Of a stretch of DNA of 64,000 nt, positions 25,356 to 34,898 are shown in pieces. Origin of the DNA: Microbispora sp. H13382 (GTDB lineage: Bacteria; Actinomycetota; Actinomycetes; Streptosporangiales; Streptosporangiaceae); contig NZ_JABBXA010000012.1 of NCBI RefSeq assembly GCF_014161445.1, forward strand, positions 186,001 through 250,000, written 5' to 3'. A model generated the notes under the pieces. It was not told the origin of the DNA and ran no database searches. It saw nothing but the letters and a program-made list of their open reading frames with translations. Position 1 is the stretch's first letter, and each line of letters begins with the position of its first letter. The translations under genes were made by a program, and so were the position numbers.

Positions 25356-26117
25356 TCAGGAGCCGTACCGACGGTGTCGTGCGGCGTACGAGCGGAGCGC
25401 CCGCAGGAAGTCGACTCTGCGGAAGTCGGGCCAGTAGGCCTCGCAGAAGTAGAACTCGGAGTGGGCGCTCTGCCAGAGCAGGAATCCGGAGAGTCGCTGC
25501 TCTCCCGAGGTCCGGATGACGAGATCCGGGTCGGGCAGGCCGCGCGTGTAGAGATGCTCCGCGATGTGCTCGACGTCGAGGACCTCGACGAGGTCCTCGA
25601 TGCTCGCGCCCTTGCTGGCATGCTCCTGGAGGAGGGAGCGCACCGCATCAGCGATCTCACGCCTTCCTCCATACCCAACGGCAACGTTCACAATCAGGCC
25701 TGGACGATGCGATGTGGTTTCTTTTGCGTGTTTGAGGACACGAGCCGTGTGATCGGGCAGAAGGTCGAGCGAGCCCATGGGGTTGAGGTGCCATCCCTGG
25801 TCCACGAGATCCTGCACGAGGTTCTCGATCACCTGGAGCAGCGGCTCCAGCTCGGCCTTGTCCCTGGTGAGGTTGTCGGTGGAGAGCAGCCACAGCGTCA
25901 CGTACTCGACGCCGGCCTCGCGGCACCACGCGACCAGCTCGGAGATCTTGTCGGCGCCCTTCTGATGGCCCCGGCTGACGTCCCGCAACCCCATGGCCCG
26001 CGCCCACCGGCGGTTGCCGTCCACTATGACGCCGACATGGCGGGGAATCTGGTCGGAGGACAGCTTCCGTTCGAGCCTGCGCTCGTACAGCTTGTACACG
26101 AGATCGCGCACGCTCAT
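25356..26117 (-). CDS. uppS: isoprenyl transferase (cis-prenyltransferase, UppS family)
   Basis: Condenses isopentenyl diphosphate units in cis configuration to make the lipid carrier precursor for wall synthesis. The 253-residue protein has the metal Asp in VGVIVDGNRRWAR (D33), WLLSTDNLTR, and the C-terminal RTSGEQRLSGFLLWQ...EFYF signature. Proximity to phoH and to greA/mca places it with M. tuberculosis Rv1086, which makes short Z,E-farnesyl diphosphate rather than the C50 product; chain length here is inferred from that synteny. ATG at 26117. Cytosolic. Confidence 0.93.
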   Translation of the reverse strand: MSVRDLVYKLYERRLERKLSSDQIPRHVGVIVDGNRRWARAMGLRDVSRGHQKGADKISELVAWCREAGVEYVTLWLLSTDNLTRDKAELEPLLQVIENLVQDLVDQGWHLNPMGSLDLLPDHTARVLKHAKETTSHRPGLIVNVAVGYGGRREIADAVRSLLQEHASKGASIEDLVEVLDVEHIAEHLYTRGLPDPDLVIRTSGEQRLSGFLLWQSAHSEFYFCEAYWPDFRRVDFLRALRSYAARHRRYGS

Positions 26118-26344
26118 GCCACCTCCTCGCCTGTCGGCTCGGAGTTCGGTCGTGCCGGAGGCGCGCAGGTCAGCACTTCGCGAAACGCGCTGTGTTTATC
26201 GATTCGCTCGCTGCGCTCGCTCATGCAACCCTCTTCCTCGCGACCGGTGGGGCTCGATCACCAATTATCGCGGGCGAACCGGCATGCCCTGCCCTCTCCT
26301 CAGAGGCTTTCCTGGGCACGGCCGGAGTAACCCGCGCCGCGTGG
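26118..26344. other. intergenic region, no gene recognised
   Basis: About 230 bp upstream of the prenyltransferase. It contains an imperfect direct repeat (CGCTCGCT twice, around 26207-26223) and an AT-richer patch near 26265, but no gene, tRNA or clear hairpin could be identified. Confidence 0.3.
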
Positions 26345-26662
26345 TCAGGGGCGTCCGCGGGCCCGCATCCAGGCGGTGAAGTCCCGCGCGTCCGCCCTCG
26401 GCCCGCCCTCGGGCTTCACGTTTCCGGCGGCGTACGCGGCGAACAGACCGGCGAACTCGGCGCCGAGTGCCTCGGCGAGGTCAGGGGCGGCGCGGGCGAC
26501 CGAGCCGCACCGTTTGGCCAGCAGCCCGCGGGCCTGGACGGCCAGCCTGCCGGGATCGAAGCCGTCCGGCACGCGTCCGCCCGCGACCAGGGCCGCCACC
26601 AGCTCCGCCTGGGCGGCGGCCAGCGCGGCCCGCGCGTTCCGGGGAGCCGCCGGCTCAGGCAC
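26345..26662 (-). CDS. small DUF692-partner protein (SCO6045-like)
   Basis: Protein of 105 residues, helical, rich in Ala and Arg: repeated [15 protein letters not shown] segment, [14 protein letters not shown] and a C-terminal [11 protein letters not shown]. It resembles the C-terminal domain of Streptomyces SCO6045, which sits beside a DUF692 gene. The GTG start at 26662 lies inside the end of the DUF692 gene (8-bp overlap, GTGCCTGA), so the two are translated together. DUF692 enzymes typically need a small partner that binds the substrate peptide, and this is the obvious candidate (inference). Confidence 0.75.
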   Translation of the reverse strand: MPEPAAPRNARAALAAAQAELVAALVAGGRVPDGFDPGRLAVQARGLLAKRCGSVARAAPDLAEALGAEFAGLFAAYAAGNVKPEGGPRADARDFTAWMRARGRP

Positions 26663-27554
26663 GGGACATCGCCTCCCGGATCCGGCCCAGCTCGCCCGCC
26701 AGGACGCCGTCGCCGGGATAGGCGTCGTCCCACTCCAGCAGTACGCCCGGCGGCGTCACCCGGCCGCACAGCTCGGTCAGCAGGTCGAGCACCTCGGCGG
26801 GAGGGGAGGCGGTGTGCGTGTCGTGCCAGAGGCCGTCGTGAGCGTGCCCGCCCGCCACGTGCACGTACGCGACGGCCTCCAGCGGCAGCGCGTCGAGCGC
26901 CCGCCGCGCGTCCAGACCGAGATTGACCTGGTTCGTGTAGAGGTTGGCCACGTCGACCAGCAGCCGCACGCCCGTACGCTCGACCAGTTCGCCGAGAAAC
27001 CGCGCCTCGGTCAGTTCGTCGTCCGGCCAGCCGAACAGGGCCGCCACGTTCTCGAGCGCGAGCGGCACGGGAAGCGCGTCCTGCGCCTCCCGCACGTTCT
27101 CCACGATCACCGACAGGGCCTCCCGGGTGCGCGGGACCGGCAGCAGGTGGCCGGCCTCCACGCCCCCGGCCCGCACGAAGGCCACGTGCTCGCTCACGAG
27201 AGGCGCGTCCAACGCCTCGGCACACGCCGCGAGGCGCGCCAGCCGGGCCGGATCGGGACGGTCCGCCCCGCCGACACCCAGGCCCACGCCGTGGGGCACA
27301 ACGGGCACCCCGGCGGCGCGCAGCACGGTCAGGGACTCGGGCGGCCGGGCCGGATCGACGTTCTCGGCGATCACTTCGACGAACCCGACGCCGGGCAGCC
27401 GCTCCACCGTGAGATCGATCTCCGGCCGCCAGCCGATGCCGACGCCGAGACCGGCACTTCGACCGGCATTCTGGCCGGCACCGGCGGCGTGCCTCTTGTG
27501 CCCCCCGGCAGGCCTGCCGGACGGCAGCCACCTCCCGAACCGGCGCTCAGCCAC
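26655..27554 (-). CDS. DUF692 family protein (putative multinuclear iron-dependent oxidase, MNIO)
   Basis: Predicted TIM-barrel metalloenzyme of 299 residues. DUF692 members MbnB and TglH use two or three iron ions to oxidise cysteine-containing peptides. Visible candidate ligands: [52 protein letters not shown] and [10 protein letters not shown]. The conserved start [12 protein letters not shown] appears about 35 residues in. The frame runs open to 27674, but the GTG at 27554 follows GGAGG and overlaps the upstream stop codon by 8 bp (GTGGCTGA), so it is preferred. Upstream is a membrane protein with a Cys/Gly tail and downstream a small partner, together resembling a RiPP modification cassette. 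Substrate is inferred. Confidence 0.88.
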   Translation of the reverse strand: MAERRFGRWLPSGRPAGGHKRHAAGAGQNAGRSAGLGVGIGWRPEIDLTVERLPGVGFVEVIAENVDPARPPESLTVLRAAGVPVVPHGVGLGVGGADRPDPARLARLAACAEALDAPLVSEHVAFVRAGGVEAGHLLPVPRTREALSVIVENVREAQDALPVPLALENVAALFGWPDDELTEARFLGELVERTGVRLLVDVANLYTNQVNLGLDARRALDALPLEAVAYVHVAGGHAHDGLWHDTHTASPPAEVLDLLTELCGRVTPPGVLLEWDDAYPGDGVLAGELGRIREAMSRA

Positions 27555-28518
27555 CGCCGCAACCGCCTCCACAGCCGCCGCCGCAACCCCCTCCGCAGGA
27601 ATGCGAGCCGCCGGAGCCGCATCCGCTCGACGCGCAGCCCACGAACCCGCCGCCGTCACCGCCCGAGGGCCCACCGTCGACGGGACGGCGCATGAGGACC
27701 TCGTCGGTCGCGATCTGGGCCGCGAGGTGCGGGTCGCCGAGCTCGCCCAGGCCGTACAGGGCGATGGGCGTCACCGCGGCGAGACCCGCCGCGCCGCCCA
27801 CGCCGAGCGCCCCGGCGGTTCCGTGCGCGAAGACGCCCCTCGGATGCCTTTCGCGCGCCTGCCGCAGCGCCTCCTCGCCCGCCGGGCTCAGCGGGTTCCG
27901 CAGGGACGCGGCGTACGTGAGGGAGGCGATCAGTGCGCAGCCGCCGGAGACCGCGGCGATCCCGGCCGTGACCCAGTCGGCCGCGGTGGCGGCGACGGTC
28001 CCGATGAAGAGGATCAGCACGAGCGTGACGGAGGCGGCGGCGAGGGCGAGCACCGCGAGTGCGCGCAGGCGTGCGTTGAGGCGGCGCGCGCCCTCCAGAG
28101 AGCCCTCGGGCAGCAGGTAGCCCTGCGCGAGCAGGCGTTCCTTCAGCGCCGCCATCGCGGAGCCGTCGCCCGCGCGGCGCCTGACCTCGGCCGCGCTCGC
28201 CCCGCCGGCCCGCGTGGCCAGGTCGAGGACGGCCTGCTCGACGGGATCGGCGGAGGTGGCGGGGGCGCCGGCGACGGCGGTGACCCTGCCGCCGCGCGCG
28301 ACCCGCACCTGCTCACCGACGGCCAGCGAGGCGAGCGCCGTGTTGACCACCTGCGGCGGCCCGCCCGCGAGATAGGCCAGTTCGTAGGCGTCGAGGCCGG
28401 ACCCTGGCCGCGCTCCGGACGCGAGCCTTGCTTCGCGCCGCTCCCGGCCGACGGCGAGAGCGGTCGTGACGATGAGTGCCGCGAGAATCGCCGCGGCGAC
28501 GACGAGCACCAGTTCCAT
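27547..28518 (-). CDS. TIGR04222-like membrane protein with Cys/Gly-rich C-terminal tail
   Basis: 323-residue protein with a hydrophobic N-terminal helix (1-22), a soluble domain (about 40-160, containing [24 protein letters not shown], the hallmark of the TIGR04222 family), two or three further helices (about 172-265) and an unusual last 35 residues: six Cys set among Gly and Ser, ending [17 protein letters not shown]. Such a tail looks like the substrate of a peptide-modifying enzyme, and a DUF692 oxidase follows immediately with an 8-bp overlap. Thus the protein may be a membrane-anchored precursor whose cysteines are modified (inference); metal binding by the tail is an alternative. ATG at 28518 has a strong GGAGGAGGG ribosome site. 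Confidence 0.8.
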   Translation of the reverse strand: MELVLVVAAAILAALIVTTALAVGRERREARLASGARPGSGLDAYELAYLAGGPPQVVNTALASLAVGEQVRVARGGRVTAVAGAPATSADPVEQAVLDLATRAGGASAAEVRRRAGDGSAMAALKERLLAQGYLLPEGSLEGARRLNARLRALAVLALAAASVTLVLILFIGTVAATAADWVTAGIAAVSGGCALIASLTYAASLRNPLSPAGEEALRQARERHPRGVFAHGTAGALGVGGAAGLAAVTPIALYGLGELGDPHLAAQIATDEVLMRRPVDGGPSGGDGGGFVGCASSGCGSGGSHSCGGGCGGGCGGGCGGG

Positions 28519-28557
28519 GTGCGCCCTCCTCCGGGGGAGAAGAGGGGGACCCCGAAC

Positions 28558-28573
28558 CGGGCCGGACGGCCCG
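28558..28573. terminator. hairpin downstream of pckG
   Basis: CGGGCC and GGCCCG form a 6-bp stem with a GGAC loop, 82 bp past the pckG stop and 40 bp before the next gene. It may end pckG transcripts. Confidence 0.3.
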
Positions 28574-28654
28574 CGCCCCGTCTATCCGCTAGACGAACCT
28601 CCCACGGGGAGAGTTCCGTGCCGGGACGACGGCGCGCGGGCCGTGGTCGAGGAC

Positions 28655-30451
<1,797 letters not shown>

Positions 30452-30514
30452 GGGGGCGGCTCCTTAATCTCTCAGGGCCAGAGCATCATGAGCGATGAAT
30501 GGCCTCCGAATCCA

Positions 30515-30530
30515 ATTGGAGTAGACCACC
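30515..30530. promoter_or_regulatory. NagR/DasR-like operator box, pckG-proximal copy
   Basis: ATTGGAGTAGACCACC matches the box at 30705 at 12 of 16 positions. It lies 64 bp upstream of the pckG start codon, where a bound repressor would affect initiation. Confidence 0.4.
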
Positions 30531-30685
30531 GTGTTTCCACTCCGTTAAATCGGCGCCATTCTTGGCTTCACGACCTCCAACAGCGTCGCCGCAGGCAGTG
30601 GTCGTGATGTCGTGGGACCTTACCCACTCCGGCCCTGTTGGAAAAAACGTCCTTCTCCCCCTTACCCGCCTCGCCGGCGTTACAC

Positions 30686-30742
30686 ATTGGTATAGGCCAA
30701 TTCAATTGGTCCAGACCACTGGGCGAATTGGTTCAGTCCAAT
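30686..30742. promoter_or_regulatory. three tandem GntR/HutC-type operator boxes
   Basis: Three 16-bp dyads on one face of the DNA: ATTGGTATAGGCCAAT (30686-30701), ATTGGTCCAGACCACT (30705-30720) and ATTGGTTCAGTCCAAT (30727-30742), 19 and 22 bp apart start to start. They share ATTGGT-N-Y-AG-N-CCA-M-T, very like the dre boxes of NagR and DasR (core TGGTNTAGACCA). The last copy enters the 3' end of the hypothetical gene at 30733. The surrounding 30452-30732 interval is otherwise non-coding and comparatively AT-rich. Confidence 0.6.
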
Positions 30743-31251
30743 CCGCCGGGCCCTTCCGCCCTGATCCGGTCCACGTGCTGGAGGGCATCGCGCAGGTCAG
30801 CGAGCCAACTGTCGGTGTGTTTGCCGACGAGCCGGACGCACCAGGCCAGGGCGTCGCTGCGGCTGCGCGCGACACCCGCGGCGACCAGTGTGTCGAGGAC
30901 CTGCCGTTCGGGCTGCCGCAGCCGGGTCATGACCGGGACGCTGAGAGTGGTGAACATCACCGTCTCATCGCCCACGACGACGCCCCAGGAGACCTTGCGG
31001 CGGAAGCGGTGCTCGGCCTCCCTCGCGATGTCGATCCTGCGCTCGCGGGTCTCCTCGCGGAAGCGTTCGACATATCCCTCGACGGCCGCCGCACGCTCCG
31101 GGTCGGGGAGCCCTTCGACCACCGACAGCGGCGGGAGCGTGCCCAGCACGCTGATCTCCTCGCGGTCGACGACGACCTCGGGGGTCCCGGTGAACCAGTT
31201 CTCGGGCAACCGGCCCGCGAACCAGGCACTCAGCTGTTCGTCTGCATTCAT
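30733..31251 (-). CDS. conserved hypothetical protein, possible DNA-binding element
   Basis: Protein of 172 residues with no family I can name with certainty. Features: an N-terminal acidic part (LSAWFAGRLPENWFTG, VVVDREEISVLGTLP), a charged central helix (YVERFREETRERRIDIAREAEHRF), and a C-terminal segment FTTLSVPVMTRLRQPERQVLDTLVAAGVARSRSDALAWCVRLV that resembles a ribbon-helix-helix arrangement. Similar proteins are widespread in actinomycetes. An 18-bp palindrome covers the start codon and a minus 10-like TGTAAT lies 10 nt upstream, so expression is probably leaderless and tightly regulated, maybe by the protein itself. No toxin partner is seen. Confidence 0.7.
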   Translation of the reverse strand: MNADEQLSAWFAGRLPENWFTGTPEVVVDREEISVLGTLPPLSVVEGLPDPERAAAVEGYVERFREETRERRIDIAREAEHRFRRKVSWGVVVGDETVMFTTLSVPVMTRLRQPERQVLDTLVAAGVARSRSDALAWCVRLVGKHTDSWLADLRDALQHVDRIRAEGPGGLD

Positions 31252-31267
31252 GTAATCAACATTACAT
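31250..31267. promoter_or_regulatory. 18-bp palindromic operator at a start codon
   Basis: ATGTAATCAACATTACAT has perfect 7-bp arms around CAAC. It overlaps the start codon of the minus-strand hypothetical gene and its likely minus 10 box, giving a compact autoregulation site. Confidence 0.5.
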
Positions 31268-31291
31268 CGCTACCCACAGCGGAAGCCGAGG

Positions 31292-31326
31292 TTGACAGTA
31301 GCTACTTTTTGAGAGTTACTTTCAAA
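31292..31326 (+). promoter_or_regulatory. exporter promoter with TetR-type operator
   Basis: A consensus minus 35 TTGACA (31292-31297) is followed by a 19-bp near-perfect dyad TTTGAGAGTTACTTTCAAA (31308-31326) that covers the minus 10 area. The dyad ends 2 bp before the exporter ATG, so the message is probably leaderless. The TetR gene at 32830 is the natural ligand. Confidence 0.6.
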
Positions 31327-31328
31327 TT

Positions 31329-32852
31329 ATGGCTTCTCCCACTTCCCGCTGGTGGGCGCTCGGCGCCCTCGTGCTGAGCGCCCTCGTCATCGGCATGGAC
31401 GCGACGGTGCTCAACGTGGCGCTGCCTACGCTCGCGGCCGACCTGCACGCCTCGACCGGCGACCTGCAGTGGATCGTCGACGCGTACCTGATTCCGTTCG
31501 CCGCGCTCATGCTCCCGGCGGGCGCGCTCGGCGACCGCTTCGGCCGCAGGCGCCTGCTATTGGCCGGGCTCGCGGCCTTCGGGATCGCGTCGGTGCTCGC
31601 GACGTACGCGGGCGGCATCGGCGCCCTGATCGCGGCCCGCGCGCTGATGGGCGCCGGCGGCGCGGTGATCATGCCGCTGTCGACCTCGATCCTGCCGGTG
31701 GTCTTCCCTCCGGCCGAGCGTGGGCGCGCGATCGCCGTGTGGACGGCCGCCATGGCGCTCGGCCTGCCCCTCGGCCCCGTCGTGGGCGGCTACCTGCTCG
31801 ACCACTTCTGGTGGGGCTCGGTCTTCCTCGTGAACATCCCCATGATCGTCGTCGCGGCGGTGGCGGTGGCCGTGTTCCTCCCCGAGTCGCGTGACCCCGC
31901 CGCGCCGCGGACCGACGTGCCCGGCGCGCTGCTGTCGGTGACGGGCCTGGCCGCGCTGGTGTACGGCGTCATCGAGGCTCCGGCGCGCGGCTGGGGCCAC
32001 CCCGCCGTGCTGGGCGGTCTCGGCACCGGGGCGGCGCTGCTGGCGGTGTTCGTCCGCGTCGAGGCCCGCACCCGGCAGCCGATGATGGACCTCGGCCTGT
32101 TCCGCAGCCGGGTCTTCGTGTGGGGCGCGGCCGGCGCGACGTTCGTGAGCCTCGGCATGTCGGGCGTGCTGTTCGTCGTCCCCCAGCACCTGCAGGCCGT
32201 GCTCGGGCACGACGCTCTCGGCACCGGTGTACGGGTGATCCCCATGGTGGCCGGGCTGATGGCCGGCGGCCTGGCCGGAGAGCGGCTCACGACCCGCCTC
32301 GGGCTGCGCGTGGTGATGCCGGCGGGCCTGGTCGTGCTCGCCGCCGGGTTCTTCCTGGGCGCCGGGACCACGGTGTCGGGCGGGGCGTCCTCGGCGTACG
32401 GCTACGTCGCGGCCTGGCTGGCCGTCCTCGGCGCGGGTGTCGGCCTCGCCATGGTCCCCGCCATGGACGGCGTTCTCGCCACGCTGCCCGAGGACCGGTC
32501 GGGCTCCGGCTCGGCGACCCTGCAGACCGTGCGCCAGGTCGGCGGCGCGCTGGGCGTGGCCGGTCTCGGCAGCCTGCTCTCGGCGGCGTACGCCTCGGAC
32601 CTGCCGGACGGAGTCCCGGAGGCGGCGGCCGACTCGATCACGGCCGCGGCGGTCCTGGCCGCGCGCGCGGGGGACGCCGCGCTGCTGAGCGCCGCCAGGG
32701 AGGCGTTCGTGAGCGGCATGGACCTGGTCCTGCTGGTGTGCGGGGCCACGTCGGTGCTGGCCGCCGCACTGGTGGCCGTCTTCCTACCAGGGAGTACGGC
32801 CGGGGGCGGAAAGACGGCAGAATCGGGACATGAGCTCACCCCAGCGCGCTGA
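31329..32852 (+). CDS. MFS transporter, DHA2 (EmrB/QacA) drug-efflux family
   Basis: Drug:H+ antiporter of 507 residues with 14 predicted helices. Motif A GALGDRFGRRRLLLAG, motif D1 LNVALPTLAADL with DATVLNVALP and motif C ALGLPLGPVVGG are those of DHA2 exporters. ATG at 31329 lies 2 bp after a TetR-like operator. The last 23 bp overlap the TetR gene, so the pair forms one unit: an exporter followed by its own repressor. Substrate unknown; probably a toxic hydrophobic compound or own secondary metabolite. Confidence 0.93.
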   Translation: MASPTSRWWALGALVLSALVIGMDATVLNVALPTLAADLHASTGDLQWIVDAYLIPFAALMLPAGALGDRFGRRRLLLAGLAAFGIASVLATYAGGIGALIAARALMGAGGAVIMPLSTSILPVVFPPAERGRAIAVWTAAMALGLPLGPVVGGYLLDHFWWGSVFLVNIPMIVVAAVAVAVFLPESRDPAAPRTDVPGALLSVTGLAALVYGVIEAPARGWGHPAVLGGLGTGAALLAVFVRVEARTRQPMMDLGLFRSRVFVWGAAGATFVSLGMSGVLFVVPQHLQAVLGHDALGTGVRVIPMVAGLMAGGLAGERLTTRLGLRVVMPAGLVVLAAGFFLGAGTTVSGGASSAYGYVAAWLAVLGAGVGLAMVPAMDGVLATLPEDRSGSGSATLQTVRQVGGALGVAGLGSLLSAAYASDLPDGVPEAAADSITAAAVLAARAGDAALLSAAREAFVSGMDLVLLVCGATSVLAAALVAVFLPGSTAGGGKTAESGHELTPAR

Positions 32853-33462
32853 CCGGACCTCGCCCCCCTCCGACCGCGCTGTCACGAGCCTGCGCGAGCG
32901 CAAGAAGGCCAAGACCCGCAGGACCATCCAGGAGCAGGCCCTGCGGCTGTTCGCCGAGCAGGGGTACGACGCGACGACGGTGGAGCAGATCGCGGAGGCG
33001 GCGGAGGTCTCCCCCAGCACGTTCTTCCGCTACTTCCCCACGAAGGAGGACGTGGTCACCCAGGACGACTACGACCCGATCCTGATGGAGGCGATCAAGG
33101 CACAGCCGGCGGACCTGCCCCCGCTGACCGCCCTGCGCGCCGCCTTCCGCACGGCGTTCGAGTCGATAGGGGCCGAGGATCTCGACCAGGTGCTCGCCCG
33201 GACCAAGCTGTCCACCTCCGTGCCCGCCCTGCGGGCCCGCACGGTGGAAGGGCTGTTCGCCACGATCGACATGCTCGCGGGCGCGGTGGCCGAGCGGGCG
33301 GGCCGCGACCCCCGCAGCCCCGCCGTACGGACGCTCGTCGGCGCGGTCATGGGAGTCATGCTCCCTGCGCTGTTCACCTGGGTGGAACAGGACGGCAGGA
33401 CACCGCTGCCCGTGCTGCTCGACGAGGCCCTCGGCTACCTGGAGGCCGGGCTGCCGATCTGA
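32830..33462 (+). CDS. TetR family transcriptional regulator
   Basis: Repressor of 210 residues. The N-terminal helix-turn-helix (about 25-75) reads RRTIQEQALRLFAEQGYDATTVEQIAEAAEVSPSTFFRYFPTKED split across the usual helices, and the rest is the helical ligand and dimer domain. It starts inside the exporter gene (ATG 32830) and most likely represses it through the palindrome at 31308, being released by the exporter substrate (inference from architecture). Confidence 0.93.
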   Translation: MSSPQRADRTSPPSDRAVTSLRERKKAKTRRTIQEQALRLFAEQGYDATTVEQIAEAAEVSPSTFFRYFPTKEDVVTQDDYDPILMEAIKAQPADLPPLTALRAAFRTAFESIGAEDLDQVLARTKLSTSVPALRARTVEGLFATIDMLAGAVAERAGRDPRSPAVRTLVGAVMGVMLPALFTWVEQDGRTPLPVLLDEALGYLEAGLPI

Positions 33463-33487
33463 CCGGCTCTCCCGAGGCCGGGGTCAG
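33459..33487. terminator. bidirectional hairpin with both stop codons
   Basis: CTGACC (33459-33464) pairs with GGTCAG (33482-33487), and inner GGC/GCC bases add to the stem after a small bulge. The TGA of the TetR gene and the TCA of the NlpC/P60 gene lie in opposite arms. Confidence 0.45.
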
Positions 33488-34794
33488 CGGACGCGGGCGG
33501 AGATCTGCGGGCTGACCCTGACGACTCCGGCGAGGTTCTTGGTGTAGACGTCGGCGATCTTCACGACGTCGCCGGTGTGCGGGGCGTGCAGCATCTTCCC
33601 GTTGCCCCAGTAGATGGCGACGTGCGAGATGTATCCGGGGTTGGTCGGATCGTTGCGCCAGAACAGCAGGTCGCCCGGCTGCGCCTGCGACAGCGGCACC
33701 TGCGGCCCGGTGACCCACTGCTGGTACGTCACGCGGGGCATGCGCACGCCCGCCTGCGCGTACGCCCACTGCACGAGCCCCGAACAGTCGAAGCTGTCGG
33801 GCCCCTCGGCGCCCCACACGTACGGCCGGCCGAGCTTGCCCACCGCCGCCGTGAGCGCGACCCTGAGCTGCTCCGCCGACATGAACGCCGTCTGCGGCCA
33901 CACGGTCTGGCCCTTGGGCGTCACCACCACCGGGTTGATCGTGGCGACCTGGCTGCCCTTGGGCAGGATCTTCAGCAGCCTGAGGCGGAGCTTGCGGGAG
34001 TCGACCTTCGGTGCGCTCACCACCAGGGCGTTGCCGTCCGGGATGCCGAGCGCCGCCGCCGTCCCCTTCGAGACGATCGCCGCGATCGAGCCCATGCCCA
34101 CCGTGGCGTACGCGCCGATGCGCAGGCGCCTGGCGCCGCTTTGGACCTGCGAGCCGAGCTGCACGCCGCCGTCGTTGCCGAGCTCGAAGGAGACCGCCAT
34201 GTCGCCGGCGGCGATGTTGCGCCACAGCTCGTCGGAAGATGCCGTCACCTTCGGCGTGTACGAGCGGAAGGTCGACGGGTCGACGCCCATCGTCGGCACC
34301 CGCTTGCCGTCCACGGACACGTCGGCCGCGCCGGTCACCTCGGCCGCCGTCACGCCCTTGACCCGGCGCACCTTCTCCACGACCTCGGGCGGCAGCGGCC
34401 GATTGGCCACCACGAACAGGTGCGGGCGGACCAGCCGCCCCAGCGGGGCCACCGGCTGCTGCATCACCGTCTGGGCGGCCGGAGCCTGCCGCCCCGGCGT
34501 CGGGGACACCCCGTCGCGGGCCTGCCGTGCCGCCGCCACGTAGCGGTTGCCGGCGCGCCGGTCCGACAGCGCGACCACGCCCGAATCCGGGGAGCCGGAC
34601 GAGAGTTCGCCGAGCACGAGCACGTCGGCCGTCAGCACGGTGACGAGCGAGACGGCGATGAGGGGAACCGTCCTGCGCAGGCGCCCCGGGCGGGGCAGCC
34701 GGGGGCGGTAGGCGAGGTCCTGGCGAGCCTCGGACACGGCTCTCGTGAGCTTCCTGCCTAACCGGGTGGATGGGCGCGCTCGGCGTTCGAGCAC
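33484..34794 (-). CDS. NlpC/P60 family cell-wall hydrolase (C40 peptidase)
   Basis: Secreted or membrane-tethered peptidoglycan endopeptidase of 436 residues. A basic N-terminus is followed by one helix (about 50-70, TVPLIAVSLVTVLTADVLVL), a central region of about 230 residues without named domain, and the NlpC/P60 domain (about 320-436) with catalytic Cys in DSFDCSGLVQWAY, His in ISHVAIYWG and HAPHTGDVV. The frame is open to 34863, but GTG at 34794 has GGGAGGGG seven bases upstream and is chosen. Actinobacterial homologues are often under c-di-AMP riboswitches; the short upstream region shows none. Convergent with the TetR gene. Confidence 0.88.
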   Translation of the reverse strand: MLERRARPSTRLGRKLTRAVSEARQDLAYRPRLPRPGRLRRTVPLIAVSLVTVLTADVLVLGELSSGSPDSGVVALSDRRAGNRYVAAARQARDGVSPTPGRQAPAAQTVMQQPVAPLGRLVRPHLFVVANRPLPPEVVEKVRRVKGVTAAEVTGAADVSVDGKRVPTMGVDPSTFRSYTPKVTASSDELWRNIAAGDMAVSFELGNDGGVQLGSQVQSGARRLRIGAYATVGMGSIAAIVSKGTAAALGIPDGNALVVSAPKVDSRKLRLRLLKILPKGSQVATINPVVVTPKGQTVWPQTAFMSAEQLRVALTAAVGKLGRPYVWGAEGPDSFDCSGLVQWAYAQAGVRMPRVTYQQWVTGPQVPLSQAQPGDLLFWRNDPTNPGYISHVAIYWGNGKMLHAPHTGDVVKIADVYTKNLAGVVRVSPQISARVR

Positions 34795-34846
34795 GATCTC
34801 ACCCCTCCCGCGGCGAATGGTCCGGTCCAGGACGAGACTGCCGCAC

Positions 34847-34884
34847 GGCCGGGAATACCGCAAACGAATGCGGAATTCCCGGCC
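34847..34884 (-). terminator. strong terminator downstream of greA
   Basis: GGCCGGGAAT (34847-34856) pairs with ATTCCCGGCC (34875-34884); after one A-A mismatch CCGCA pairs with TGCGG around an AACGAA loop. This 15-bp stem starts 15 bp past the greA stop. Confidence 0.7.
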
Positions 34885-34898
34885 GGGGCGGAAGCGGA

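Noticed and set aside
26118-26344. tRNA or small RNA gene near the prenyltransferase
   Set aside because: No T-loop sequence or cloverleaf could be drawn on either strand; only a short CGCTCGCT direct repeat is seen.
30499-31377. A 292-codon plus-strand frame across the pckG upstream region
   Set aside because: It runs through the operator array and is antisense to the better supported 172-residue gene; the translation has no protein-like features.
34795-34898. c-di-AMP riboswitch upstream of the NlpC/P60 gene
   Set aside because: Only about 100 bp separate it from greA and these are occupied by the greA terminator.
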